Under the pieces are notes generated by a model, which saw only the letters and a list, made by a program, of their open reading frames with translations, was not told the origin of the DNA and ran no database searches. A DNA stretch of 64,000 nt. It comes from Kordiimonas sp. SCSIO 12610 (lineage in GTDB: Bacteria; Pseudomonadota; Alphaproteobacteria; Sphingomonadales; Kordiimonadaceae). Position numbers and translations under genes: made by a program. Location of the stretch: the NCBI RefSeq assembly GCF_024398015.1, contig NZ_CP073747.1, positions 878,501-942,500 of the forward strand, given 5' to 3'. Shown piece by piece: positions 42,973 through 54,178 of the stretch. Each line of letters begins with the position of its first letter. The stretch's first letter is position 1.

Positions 42973-44505
42973 ATGGATGAAACCGCTACAAAATCGCTTT
43001 CGACCCCATCTAGTTTAGCCTCGTCTAGTTTAGTTCCGCCCAGTTTGATTCCACCCAGCCCGCCGCGGCCCTATATCGACCCAAACACCAATATCGTGAA
43101 ACGCTACGTCCGGTTTTTTCGCCTGCTCGCGAAAAACCCGCTGGAAGTGTATTCCAAGGCCTTTTTTGATGAGGACATTGTCGACGGTGAAATATTCGGG
43201 GCCAATTTCGCAACCATTTCAAATCCCGATGGTATTCGGCATTTTCTGGTAACGAACGCGAAAAACTATGGCTTTAATCGCCTGCGCGAGGAAATTCTCG
43301 TCCCCTTACTGCGGGAAGGGTTGCTGGTTGTGGAGGGTGACCTTTGGAAGCACACGCGCGGTGCGCTAACCACCGTTTTTACACCGCGCTATGTTGCGGG
43401 GTTAGCGGACACCATGGCGCTCGTTGCGCGCGAGCACGCGGACCGGGTGGCGACAGCGAATGTTGATGGCGCACCGCTTAAAGTATCAGACGCGATGGTG
43501 GATATTACGCTTGATGTTTTGATGCGCTGCATGTTCCCCGCCAGTCAATTGGTTGATAAACCTTCTGGCCAATCTTCTGGCATGGGCGCTCATAACGCTG
43601 GCTTTGACGCCAAGCGTTTCACCGAAAATATTGATATTTTGCTCACGGATTATAGCAGCCCGCATTTCCTTGATTTTGTAGGCGCGCCCAAATGGATACC
43701 CCGTACAGGCCACGCCCGCCGTGACCGCGTTGTGCGTGATGTGCAGGCGCAGCTGCGCGGTGTTGTGATGGCGCGGCGCAAGGAAATCGAGGCAGCCGAG
43801 ACAGAAAAAGCCAAAGATAATACAGTAAATAATGATGGTGATCTTCTCAGCCTCCTTTTAACCGCAGGGCGGGATGGGGGCACCCCACTTAGTGACGATC
43901 AGGTGATTGATAATATGATCACCTTTCTGGCGGCGGGGCATGAAACCAGCGCCCGTTCGCTCGCATGGACCTTCTATCTGGTGTCCGAGGCACCGGACTG
44001 GGCCGCAAAAATCACCGAAGAGCTGGATCGTGTTGACCTTGATGCGCTCGCGCCGAGCGAATGGCAAAATGCGCTTCCGGTTCTAACGGCTGTGCTCAAG
44101 GAAAGCATGCGGTTATACCCCGCGGCGGGGGTGATCTCCCGCGAGGCGAAGGTGGATGATACGATCTGCGATCAGGCGATCCCCAAAGGCACGCTCGTGA
44201 GCGCAGCGCCGTGGGTTCTGCATCGTCACAGCAAACTCTGGGAAAATCCCGATGCCTTTGACCCAAGCCGTTTTATCGGGGATGCCGTGAAGGCTATTCC
44301 GCGCTTTGCCTACCTGCCGTTTGGTGCGGGCCCACGGGTTTGCATCGGGGCAAGCTTCGCCATGCGGGAAATGATCATTATCCTCGCGGTGTATCTGAAA
44401 CGGTTTACGTTCACCCATGTGGGCAAAGACCACCCCATGCCGATCATGAACCTGACCGTTCGCCCGTCAACTGATCTGGAGATGCAGGTTAAGGCGCGGG
44501 AGTGA
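42973..44505 (+). CDS. Cytochrome P450
   Basis: 510 aa from ATG 42973 (AGAGGATAT upstream). I-helix AGHETS at 321-326, ExxR E377-R380 (KESMRL), and haem ligand C457 in FGAGPRVCIG. Fits bacterial CYP102/CYP4-like P450s but has no reductase domain, so it needs external electron donors, none of which are nearby. The N-terminus is an unusual 15-nt tandem repeat encoding SSLAS-SSLVP-PSLIP-PSPPR. Monooxygenase, substrate unknown. The upstream 120 bp carry repeats of GGCTTCCT/GGACTTCC. Confidence 0.93.
   Translation: MDETATKSLSTPSSLASSSLVPPSLIPPSPPRPYIDPNTNIVKRYVRFFRLLAKNPLEVYSKAFFDEDIVDGEIFGANFATISNPDGIRHFLVTNAKNYGFNRLREEILVPLLREGLLVVEGDLWKHTRGALTTVFTPRYVAGLADTMALVAREHADRVATANVDGAPLKVSDAMVDITLDVLMRCMFPASQLVDKPSGQSSGMGAHNAGFDAKRFTENIDILLTDYSSPHFLDFVGAPKWIPRTGHARRDRVVRDVQAQLRGVVMARRKEIEAAETEKAKDNTVNNDGDLLSLLLTAGRDGGTPLSDDQVIDNMITFLAAGHETSARSLAWTFYLVSEAPDWAAKITEELDRVDLDALAPSEWQNALPVLTAVLKESMRLYPAAGVISREAKVDDTICDQAIPKGTLVSAAPWVLHRHSKLWENPDAFDPSRFIGDAVKAIPRFAYLPFGAGPRVCIGASFAMREMIIILAVYLKRFTFTHVGKDHPMPIMNLTVRPSTDLEMQVKARE
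43009..43068. repeat. 15-bp tandem repeat at the P450 N-terminus
   Basis: Four degenerate units: TCTAGTTTAGCCTCG, TCTAGTTTAGTTCCG, CCCAGTTTGATTCCA, CCCAGCCCGCCGCGG. They encode a Ser/Pro-rich linker before the catalytic domain. Confidence 0.7.
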
Positions 44506-44559
44506 GGGAAGGGGGTAGCAGCTATTTTAACTATATTGTCATACCAGTAAGTGCAGCCT

Positions 44560-45465
44560 TTATGCTGCTCTAGATATTTCGATTGTATCATCCACGATAG
44601 TAGCCACATATTCTTGTGCGCAATCCAGCCAGTCTTTTGGTAGCGGGTTTTCGGCTAATGGATTATGCACCAGATACAAATGAGGAAAGCATGTTTCGCG
44701 ATAGTCATTTACCCATAAACGTGAACACCCAATCAATGCACTAACGTGTGCATAATCAGAATTCAGAAAGTTATCGGTTGGGATATTTGTATCTGTGCTA
44801 GGCTTCCTTACCGAGCTACGCCAGCTTTGTCGAGGCTCACCAAATTCGAGTGTTTCACGATTAATTGGGACCTCAATTGGTCCCACAGGAAAGATAGACT
44901 CTACTGCAAACGGCATGTCAGTTATACCAAAGTCATCTCCACAATTGGACAACCTGCGACCATTGATAGCGATTACAAAGGGTTGATCCTTTTTGGCATA
45001 TCCTTTTTCAATATCAGCTAGATGTTTTTTTGCTTTGGTAGCGAAGCTAGATGTCCATTTGAGCAACATTGCTTCATGTGGCATACTTCTGCAATAATCC
45101 GTTTCTGGATTGATCCATTCTGGGGGTAAGCCATCTGGAGATGGTGTGGTAGCTTCTACCAAAACAGTTGGTTCATCGGCGCGTTGAAGCTGAAAATCTG
45201 GGCCCGCTCTTAGCCCATTAATTTCAAACCCCTCGCGAAGTAAAAGGCCATAAAGTACAGCTTCCCAAGCACGCGAAACAAAAGTGTCATCACCTTTAAT
45301 CAATTCACTGATAAATTCATTATCAGCACAACCTGATGCAGCAAAGTCGTTGAATATTTTTTTAAAATAGTCGTGTAACCAATCGGCTTGTGGAAATCGT
45401 GAACGCACAAATTCTGAAATTCTGTTGTTAGTCATAAGTTGACATTTTCCGCGCAACTTTTCCAT
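44560..45465 (-). CDS. Restriction-endonuclease-like fold protein of unknown function
   Basis: 301 aa from ATG 45465; ATG 45435 (MTNNRISEF) is an equally possible start, and neither has a clear Shine-Dalgarno. Residues 65-110 carry a PD-(D/E)xK-like core: E68 in the helix (SRAWEAVLYGLLLREGF), D90 in GPDF, E104 in VLVEATTP. The usual Lys two residues after the Glu is Thr106, so catalysis is uncertain. The pattern resembles a group of hypothetical proteins with GPDF...WVE(A/V)xxP. The C-terminus (NDYRETCFPHLYLVHNPLAENPL) is also patterned. AT-rich, 16 bp after a small membrane-protein gene. Confidence 0.65.
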   Translation of the reverse strand: MEKLRGKCQLMTNNRISEFVRSRFPQADWLHDYFKKIFNDFAASGCADNEFISELIKGDDTFVSRAWEAVLYGLLLREGFEINGLRAGPDFQLQRADEPTVLVEATTPSPDGLPPEWINPETDYCRSMPHEAMLLKWTSSFATKAKKHLADIEKGYAKKDQPFVIAINGRRLSNCGDDFGITDMPFAVESIFPVGPIEVPINRETLEFGEPRQSWRSSVRKPSTDTNIPTDNFLNSDYAHVSALIGCSRLWVNDYRETCFPHLYLVHNPLAENPLPKDWLDCAQEYVATIVDDTIEISRAA

Positions 45466-45481
45466 TTTGCGTTAAAGAAGT

Positions 45482-46126
45482 TCAATTACAAATAGTCTGT
45501 GCTGGCATAGGTGGTACATTAGACGCAACACCATAGAATTCTTCAAATTTTTCAAGATCATATTTAATTACACGAGCTTGACTCAATATTGAGCCCACAA
45601 CATCCTTTAGACGTGGGTTGTCTAGATAGGCTTGATAGGATTTGAGTGATTCTGACATGTGGTTTTCGCAAGAAATACCTCCCAGCAAATCAACAACAAG
45701 TATCCACCCGCCTTCAAATTCAATATCGCGTACCATGCGAAGGTTACGCACAAAGTGACTCCACGGACTCTCATTCTCTGTACCTATGTGAGCTTCTACC
45801 GCATGCACGATAATTTCACGCATGACATTGATCTGCTCAAACTCCTCCGCTCTATCGAGAAAAACAACCCATTCTCTTGCCACATCGTTTTCATGGCTAT
45901 TCATAGTTGTTGTTTTTACACCGATAAAGTCTGTGAAAATATCCCATGCTTTGAAAGTGTAGCTGGTGAATTCGCTCACAAAACCGGTAAGAATGAAGAT
46001 CGACATTATAACGACCAAAAATTTCCTTGGAACGAACAACTGCAATACTCTTTCGACGAGTGACTGAGCCGTCTCTTGCAAATCGAGTTTTTCTTTCTGA
46101 TCTTGATCAGAATTGTTATCTACCAT
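45482..46126 (-). CDS. Single-pass membrane protein of unknown function, paired with the nuclease-like gene
   Basis: 214 aa from ATG 46126. Charged N-terminus, one transmembrane segment about residues 34-56 (KFLVVIMSIFILTGFVSEF), then a helical acidic domain with an abrupt hydrophobic strand (GGWILVVDLLGG). Not recognised. First gene of a two-gene AT-rich cassette. The 263 bp upstream to katG hold no gene. Confidence 0.65.
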   Translation of the reverse strand: MVDNNSDQDQKEKLDLQETAQSLVERVLQLFVPRKFLVVIMSIFILTGFVSEFTSYTFKAWDIFTDFIGVKTTTMNSHENDVAREWVVFLDRAEEFEQINVMREIIVHAVEAHIGTENESPWSHFVRNLRMVRDIEFEGGWILVVDLLGGISCENHMSESLKSYQAYLDNPRLKDVVGSILSQARVIKYDLEKFEEFYGVASNVPPMPAQTICN

Positions 46127-46347
46127 AGCGTCAACTACCTACATGTTATTTAGTCACCACTATAGCATGCTTTCAGTAAAATCAGCTGTGATTGCCATCA
46201 CATTCCCAGCATCTTAATGCATTTTCTACATTAAAGCCGACTACTACCAAACTAACCGCGCCCTCTATTTTGCAAAATTAACGATTACACATATCGATTC
46301 TTCAATTTTGCCTTTTTGAGTACCGAACCCTATATTTTCAAAAGTGA

Positions 46348-48567
<2,220 letters not shown>

Positions 48568-48634
48568 GACTTAAAAGACAATGGGGGAAGCTTCCTTTTG
48601 AAATTTCCCCCACCGTGATTTCAAGGCGCATTAT

Positions 48635-48668
48635 AAAGCCAGTGTTCAGAAATGATCGCTGGCTTTTT
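48635..48668 (+). terminator. Terminator after katG
   Basis: AAAGCCAG ... CTGGCTTT stem followed by TTTTCTTT. A second GGGGGAA/TTTCCCCC hairpin lies just upstream (about 48582-48611). Confidence 0.75.
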
Positions 48669-48815
48669 TCTTTGCCTAAACCCTTTTGTATTCGTGAATA
48701 GATCGCGTTTATTTGCCCGGTCGATACTTTTACCATTTGCACCCAGACGTCTGTTTATGGTTAGCTTCAGAACGTCAAAACGGTGGGGCAATATTCATTT
48801 ATTCACGAGGGGCTT

Positions 48816-50099
48816 ATGAAACTTCTTTCGCTCAAGGCGGCTTTAACGCTTATCTCTTTTACCTCTGTTATTTCCTTTACGTCTGTAACCGCGATTGCAG
48901 AGGATGATAACAGCTTTGACCAGAACGCGCTTAACGAGATGCTCGGTAGCGCGGTTGAAAGTGGTGAAGTGGTCGGCGTATCCGCGCTTGTTTTTGATGG
49001 CGGCAAGGTTGTTTACGAGGGCGCATACGGCATGCGCGACCGCGAGCGCGGCAAACCCGTCGAGCTTGATACGGTTTTTCGCATTTATTCCATGACCAAA
49101 CCGATCACATCTGCCATCATCATGGACCTTGAAGAAGATGGCCTTTTGAGCCTAAAGGACCCTGCCGCCAAATATATCCCCGAGCTTGCGGATATGCAGG
49201 TGATGAGCGTGGGAAGCGACGGCAAGCCAACTTTTGCGCCGCAGGAAAACCCCATGACGATTGAGGATCTGTTGCTGCACCGGGCAGGGCTTGGCTATGG
49301 CATATTCGGCCCCATTCATCCGGTTGGGAAAGCCTACGGCGAAGCGGGGCTGTTTGACCCTGCCGAGGACCTTAGCGTTAAAATGACCAAGCTTTCCAAA
49401 CTGCCGCTGATCGCGCAGCCGGGCACTAGCTGGTATTATAGCTATTCCATCGATGTGCTTGGCCGCATCGCGGAGGTCGTGACCGGCAAAAGCTTGTACG
49501 ACGTGATGGATGAGCGTATTTTCACCCCCCTTGGCATGACAGAGACCAGTTTTGCCGTAAGCGCGGATCAGCGCCCGCGCTTTGCCAGCAATTATTTCCG
49601 CCGGGATGATGGAAGCTATGTGTTGCAGGAAGACGGGCAGGATGATGCAGCCGCATTCCGCTTTATGCCGGCGGCCAAGTTCCAGTCGGGCGGGGGCGGC
49701 CTTGTATCCACCCTGCATGATTATGCGAAATTTGCACAGTTGATGCTGAACAAGGGGGAATATAAAGGCCACCGGGTTCTGAACGCCGCAACTGTAGAGC
49801 GGATGATGTCAAACCATCTGGCACCTGATACCATTTATATGTTTCCGTGGATTGGCGGCAAAACCAACAATGGCTTTGGATACGGGGGCAGTATTGTGGT
49901 TGCCGACACACCGGAACAGATCGCCCGCAACGGCCAGATAACAGGCCATTGGGGCTGGGGCGGGGCTGCGCGCACGACCTTCTGGATCGATCCTGCGAAC
50001 GAGGCCTTCGCGATCATGATGCTTCAGTTCTTTGGCGGCGATGACCCTGATATCCACAAACGCTTCCGCAAGCTCGTCACCGCAGAAGTGGACGGGTAA
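48816..50099 (+). CDS. Class C beta-lactamase-family serine hydrolase
   Basis: 427 aa from ATG 48816 (CGAGGGGCTT ribosome-binding site). Signal peptide to about residue 27. Catalytic S92-x-x-K95 in YSMTK, Tyr motif WYYSYS, and a C-terminal GHWGWGGAARTTFWIDP in place of the KTG strand. Belongs to the beta-lactamase/esterase EstB-like group; esterase or peptidase activity is more likely than antibiotic resistance. Periplasmic. Confidence 0.9.
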   Translation: MKLLSLKAALTLISFTSVISFTSVTAIAEDDNSFDQNALNEMLGSAVESGEVVGVSALVFDGGKVVYEGAYGMRDRERGKPVELDTVFRIYSMTKPITSAIIMDLEEDGLLSLKDPAAKYIPELADMQVMSVGSDGKPTFAPQENPMTIEDLLLHRAGLGYGIFGPIHPVGKAYGEAGLFDPAEDLSVKMTKLSKLPLIAQPGTSWYYSYSIDVLGRIAEVVTGKSLYDVMDERIFTPLGMTETSFAVSADQRPRFASNYFRRDDGSYVLQEDGQDDAAAFRFMPAAKFQSGGGGLVSTLHDYAKFAQLMLNKGEYKGHRVLNAATVERMMSNHLAPDTIYMFPWIGGKTNNGFGYGGSIVVADTPEQIARNGQITGHWGWGGAARTTFWIDPANEAFAIMMLQFFGGDDPDIHKRFRKLVTAEVDG

Positions 50100-50153
50100 C
50101 GGTATTTCCTGCGAACCCTATCGCTTGTAGGTAGGCGACTTTTCAATCAGCTA

Positions 50154-50189
50154 TTGACAAGTGTATATAATGTATATATCAATATACAC
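50154..50189 (+). promoter_or_regulatory. Promoter and operator of the GntR-ABC operon
   Basis: TTGACA at 50154-50159, then GTGTATA (50161-50167) and TATACAC (50183-50189) as outer inverted arms, with GTATAT-ATCA-ATATAC nested inside (50172-50187). A symmetric site covering the promoter spacer and start region is expected for YtrA-type autoregulation. Confidence 0.6.
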
Positions 50190-50208
50190 AGTATATACAG
50201 GTGAGCAT

Positions 50209-50601
50209 ATGACGATTGATTTTAGCCTGTCACAGGCGGACAGCAGACCAATGTATGAACAAATCACGATCCGTATTAAGGAACGGATCGCGGTTGGCGA
50301 TTGGCCTGCGGGTATGAAATTGCCGTCCATCCGCGAACTGGCGGTTGCGCTTAAGGTTAGTGTGATCACGGTAAAACGCGCCTATCAGGATCTGGAAGCG
50401 GAAGGCGTGATCAATGTTCAGCATGGTAAGGGCTGCTTCGTTGCCGATCGCGCTGATGGGCAGGGCGCGCACTTGATTGAGGAATTGGATCGCATCCTTT
50501 TAGCCGCGATAAAAATCGCTGATGTGCTGTCAATGCCGCTTCCGGAACTGGAAGAAAAATTACGTAAGCTCCACACAGGTATAGAGGGGAAGGCATCATG
50601 A
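50209..50601 (+). CDS. GntR-family regulator, YtrA subfamily
   Basis: 130 aa from ATG 50209 (AGGTGAG ribosome-binding site). N-terminal GntR winged helix: PMYEQITIRIKERIAVGDWPAG, LPSIRELAVALKVS and VKRAYQDLEAEGVI. The short C-terminus has no effector domain, which defines the YtrA type that is normally encoded with an ABC exporter. The ATGA overlap with the ATPase gene supports an operon. Confidence 0.92.
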   Translation: MTIDFSLSQADSRPMYEQITIRIKERIAVGDWPAGMKLPSIRELAVALKVSVITVKRAYQDLEAEGVINVQHGKGCFVADRADGQGAHLIEELDRILLAAIKIADVLSMPLPELEEKLRKLHTGIEGKAS

Positions 50602-51494
50602 CCAACCTAATGATTGATTGTGATAATGTGTCAAAAAATCATAAAGGATTTCAATTGGATACGATTAGCCTCCAGCTGAAAATAGGGCAGGTGATGGGCC
50701 TGATCGGCGAAAATGGTGCGGGGAAATCCACCCTCATTCGTCTGTTGATGGGGTTTCTGCAACCAGATAGCGGCTGTATTCACTTGCTAGGCCATAATAT
50801 GCGGCACGAGCACGCGGCGGCGAAGGCGCATATTGGTTATGTATCCGAGGATATGGGACTTTACGGTGATGCTGATTTGGGATGGCATATGGGCTTTTCG
50901 GCCTCTGTATATCCTGCGTGGGACCATGCTTATGCTGAGCTGTTATTAAAGCGCTTTGCCCTAACGGTGGAAATGAAGCCAAACGCCATGTCGCGCGGCG
51001 AACGTATAAAGGCATCGCTTCTTCTGGCTTTTGCGCGCAAGCCTTCCCTTCTTATACTGGATGAACCCATGACCGGGCTTGACCCTGTTGCCAGGCAGGA
51101 AGTGATCTCTGCCATGATGGATGTGGTTGCCGAAGAGAATCGCAGCATATTATTTTCTTCCCATCATATGGAGGATGTGGAGCGCCTTTCGGATCAAATC
51201 TGCCTGATGGAAAAAGGCCGCTTGAGTGTTAATCAGGATACAACGCATTTTCTGGATCGATGGCGGCGCATCAGGCTTCGACTGTCCAGCCAGCGACAAT
51301 TGTCTCTAGTTAAAGGTTTCCAATTAATGCGTGCAAATGGTTCGCTTGCGGTTGGTATCAGTTCCGATTTTTCAGATGAAACCATCAAGGTCTTGCAGGA
51401 AAGTGGCGGCAAGATCGAGGCCGTTGAACGCATGACGCTCGAAGAGATTTTTAATAGCAGACAGAGTAGCACTGAGGAAAGGACAGCCGCATGA
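50598..51494 (+). CDS. ABC transporter ATP-binding protein
   Basis: 298 aa from ATG 50598. Walker A GENGAGKST, signature region MSRGERIKASLLLAFARKPS (LSGGQ replaced by SRGER), Walker B LLILDEPMTGLDP and switch His in SSHHMEDVERL. Regulated by the upstream GntR and paired with the permease 4 nt into its end. Substrate unknown; family relatives handle cell-envelope stress or peptide export. Confidence 0.93.
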   Translation: MTNLMIDCDNVSKNHKGFQLDTISLQLKIGQVMGLIGENGAGKSTLIRLLMGFLQPDSGCIHLLGHNMRHEHAAAKAHIGYVSEDMGLYGDADLGWHMGFSASVYPAWDHAYAELLLKRFALTVEMKPNAMSRGERIKASLLLAFARKPSLLILDEPMTGLDPVARQEVISAMMDVVAEENRSILFSSHHMEDVERLSDQICLMEKGRLSVNQDTTHFLDRWRRIRLRLSSQRQLSLVKGFQLMRANGSLAVGISSDFSDETIKVLQESGGKIEAVERMTLEEIFNSRQSSTEERTAA

Positions 51495-52141
51495 ATAGTG
51501 TGATGATCAGGAAGTTAATCGCCAAGGATATCTATCTTTACCGCATGCTTGCGATAAAATATTTGCTCGGCGGCTTGGCCGTGGGGTCGGTCTTTTATCT
51601 TATTGGCGCGAGCGGCCTTATGCGTCTAAGCGCGCGTGGCATGTTTCTAGTTGCACAGCAGGTCACGGTGGTTGCCTTTGGGGTTCATCTGTTGATTGTG
51701 TCTGTCCTGAAGGAGCGAATGCAGGGGGGGACGCCTTTCAGCTTTGGGCTTCCCATATCCTTCATTGATTATGTAACGGCCAAGACTGCTGCGAGCCTTC
51801 TTTTGTTTCTTATGGTGTGGCTGATTCTGCCTGTATCGATTGGTATTACCGGTATAATGCTTGGCTTTGATTTTGTAACAATTTTGTTTGTGTCCTCGTT
51901 GCATGCATTGCTGGTTCTTGGGTTTTGCGCGGCACTGATGATGGCTGTTATCACGAATTCGCTTGGTTGGCTGATGATAACAATTGCAATTGTCGCTGAT
52001 CTCTATCTAAAGAGTTTAACCTATGTGGAATTGTTGGAAGCTTATAGTGGCTCATTTATTTTAATCATTGAACTGATAACGGTAAGCCTTTTGGTGGCGT
52101 GCACTATTTTATCGCAGCGTGGCAAGGCCGATTTGGTTTAA
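51491..52141 (+). CDS. ABC transporter permease-type membrane protein
   Basis: 216 aa from ATG 51491 (ATGA overlap with the ATPase gene). Six hydrophobic segments in an ABC2-like layout (YLLGGLAVGSVFYLIG, ASLLLFLMVWLILPVSIGI). Membrane partner of the preceding ATPase. Substrate unknown. Confidence 0.85.
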   Translation: MNSVMIRKLIAKDIYLYRMLAIKYLLGGLAVGSVFYLIGASGLMRLSARGMFLVAQQVTVVAFGVHLLIVSVLKERMQGGTPFSFGLPISFIDYVTAKTAASLLLFLMVWLILPVSIGITGIMLGFDFVTILFVSSLHALLVLGFCAALMMAVITNSLGWLMITIAIVADLYLKSLTYVELLEAYSGSFILIIELITVSLLVACTILSQRGKADLV

Positions 52142-52164
52142 GGTAAGTAGATTAGTGGAGGGAA

Positions 52165-52186
52165 GAAGAGGCACTAAAGCCTCTTC
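52165..52186. terminator. Terminator between the ABC operon and nadV
   Basis: GAAGAGGC-ACTAAA-GCCTCTTC, a perfect 8-bp stem between convergent genes. Modest T content after it on the plus strand. Confidence 0.65.
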
Positions 52187-52209
52187 ATAGTTGCTGTTTA
52201 AATAGCCTT

Positions 52210-53607
52210 TTACTGCGCTTTAAAGGCGCGGCGGCGGATGGCCTCAAAGCTATCGGTGATCAGCATCTGACCGTTCCTGTAAACGGGGCGCAGGTAATTT
52301 TCATCCATTTTGGTTTCTGCATTATCGGCGCGCACGGTTTTATAGGTGCCGTTTTCGCGGATCAGTTTCAGGACGCCGCGTTTTGACGTTTTGCCCTTAT
52401 CGGTGACCGGGTCCTTGAACACGTCACGCATTTCGCCGTCCACTTCAACGGCAGAGCATTTCATCGCGAACTTCTGGGTGTCGCGGTTACATTGCTGCAA
52501 CAGGCCGGCCCCCATGCCAAAGACGATATTTTCTGCCGATAGGCCTTCTTCCTTAATCCGGCCAAGGATAATACCAATGGTGTCGGGTGTGATCCCGTCG
52601 CCCTGCAATACCCGCACATGGTCCGGCAATACGCGGTATCCCTTGCTGTTGGTGGTGGCGCCGAATTTCTCCATCAAAAGTTTGATGATTTCGATCGGTG
52701 TTTCCACAGGGTCACCGCTGTCGGGCCGCACGGTCAGGCGGGTGCCATGTTTAGCATTTTCAAGGATTTTTGCCTTCAGCTTTTCCCCGAAAATGGTTTC
52801 GACTGCGTTATGAATGTCATAGCTATCGGCGACGATCGAAATAATATCGCTGTCGGCGAAGCGCTCCAGCATGTTGCTGTAGGCTGCTTCCTCGCCGGAT
52901 TTGGTCCAGCTTGTCATGGTGCTATGCTCGGATGCGGGGACGGAAAATCCGGCCATCGGCTCCATATAATAACGTTTTGCCGCGACAAGCGCGCTCATGG
53001 TGTCGGTACCGCGGAAATTAATCAGGTGCGCTAACCCGCCGAGCGCTGCGCTCTCTTCCGATGAGACACCGCGCGCCCCAAAATCATGCAGCATAAACTG
53101 GGCTGTTGCTTCCGCGTCTGCGTCTGATGTTTCAGCTAAATACTTCAGAATTGTTTTCTTGGCATAGAAACTATTGGTCGCAACCGTGGTCGGGTACCAT
53201 ATTGCACGCAAAAGCGTTGTTTCAACAAAATTGGTCACCCAATAACAGGCGGGGTCTGTGTTCCTGACTTGAAGCATCACATTGCCTGTGGGGATCAATT
53301 CCCCCTCGGGTGCGGCCTCAATTTCAAGCGGCAGGTACCCGCCGTGCTGGCGCACGATATGTTCCCACCCCGCGCGGTTAAAGGGTATGCCGTGCTGGTT
53401 ACAGAACCATGCCGCATCATCAACATCACTAAGCGTGACCGGATTTTTCAAAACCTTGAAAAGCCATGCCTGAAGCCCGAAAAAAATGGTGGCAGGGTGC
53501 TTGCCGCCCCGGCTTTCCACATAGGAACTGACCATTGTGGTGTTCGGCGGATATTGCAGATAGTGACTGTGCTTGTAGCTGTCTGTATCCAGAATTATAT
53601 TTGCCAC
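52210..53607 (-). CDS. nadV: Nicotinamide phosphoribosyltransferase (NadV/Nampt-type)
   Basis: 465 aa from GTG 53607 (GGAGAGGCAAGC ribosome-binding site). The ATG at 53640 lies upstream of this site. N-terminus ANIILDTDSYKHSHYLQYPP matches the Nampt family closely. Further family blocks: HDFGARGVSSEESAALGG, VPASEHSTMTSW and VRPDSGDPVETPIEIIKLL. Makes NMN from nicotinamide and PRPP for NAD salvage; cytoplasmic. Confidence 0.93.
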   Translation of the reverse strand: MANIILDTDSYKHSHYLQYPPNTTMVSSYVESRGGKHPATIFFGLQAWLFKVLKNPVTLSDVDDAAWFCNQHGIPFNRAGWEHIVRQHGGYLPLEIEAAPEGELIPTGNVMLQVRNTDPACYWVTNFVETTLLRAIWYPTTVATNSFYAKKTILKYLAETSDADAEATAQFMLHDFGARGVSSEESAALGGLAHLINFRGTDTMSALVAAKRYYMEPMAGFSVPASEHSTMTSWTKSGEEAAYSNMLERFADSDIISIVADSYDIHNAVETIFGEKLKAKILENAKHGTRLTVRPDSGDPVETPIEIIKLLMEKFGATTNSKGYRVLPDHVRVLQGDGITPDTIGIILGRIKEEGLSAENIVFGMGAGLLQQCNRDTQKFAMKCSAVEVDGEMRDVFKDPVTDKGKTSKRGVLKLIRENGTYKTVRADNAETKMDENYLRPVYRNGQMLITDSFEAIRRRAFKAQ

Positions 53608-53730
53608 GCTTGCCTCTCCTCGGCGCTCCTTAGCCTTCATGCTCGCTACTCATATAAGGGGAAATTTAGGGGGCGTCTATCGCTCTTTTGCCGCGTTTGG
53701 ATATTGGTTTGGATAGCGTGAAAATAGGGA

Positions 53731-53820
53731 TGGATCACAGCGTGGATTTCGGGACGGATTCCAGAACTGGTAATGAGGTAGATCATAGGGCTGATTACAG
53801 GGTGGATTTCTGGATAGACC
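53731..53820. repeat. 60-bp-period direct repeat
   Basis: ATCACAGCGTGGATTTCGGG at about 53734 and ATTACAGGGTGGATTTCTGG at about 53794 align with exactly 60-bp offset, followed in both by ACGGATTCC/ATAGACCTC-like sequence. Confidence 0.65.
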
Positions 53821-53921
53821 TCTGAACGGATATCTGAACGGGCCATTGGATGAAGCGCGGTCATGAACTCCCGCCGGCGCGAGAATGATGACAGAACCGA
53901 AAATGATGAACCAACCACAAC

Positions 53922-53950
53922 CGTCATTCCGGACTTGATCCGGAATCCAG
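53922..53950. repeat. Dispersed palindromic repeat, copy 2
   Basis: CGTCATTCCGGA-CTTGA-TCCGGAATCCAG; same ends as the copy at 3324-3361 but a 5-bp rather than 15-bp centre. Confidence 0.7.
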
Positions 53951-54178
53951 GAACACTGTTTTGTATGATATAACGCGCTGCTGGACCCCGCGATCAAGTC
54001 ACGGGGTGACAGAGTAGGTTATTCACCCGCAAATAATAGCCGTGCTTTTTTAACCACCGCATCGGCGCCGCCGCCGTGGTTGTGATTTCGTTTCAACTGA
54101 TCTTATTGAGAAGAACATGCTTTCCATCCCTCACAGTTTGACCTTATAGTCATCTGAATTTCATTTTGGGAGCGGAAG

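Larger units (their letters stand above)
53608..54178. other. 571-bp intergenic region filled with repeats
   Basis: No convincing gene. 53731-53820 holds two copies of a GGATCACAGCGTGGATTTC-like block 60 bp apart (second: TGATTACAGGGTGGATTTC). 53922-53950 is a copy of the dispersed palindrome also at 3324-3361. 53980-54012 has CCCCG ... CGGGG separated by GATCAAGTCA. The nearby CTCCCGCCGGCGCGAG (about 53868) is a third palindrome type. This looks like accumulated non-coding repeat elements between the nadV and DUF885 promoters. Confidence 0.75.

Noticed and set aside
48783-50099. Reading the class C beta-lactamase-like gene as an antibiotic-resistance determinant
   Set aside because: The Tyr and KTG-equivalent motifs differ from true AmpC enzymes; esterase-like members with this pattern are common.
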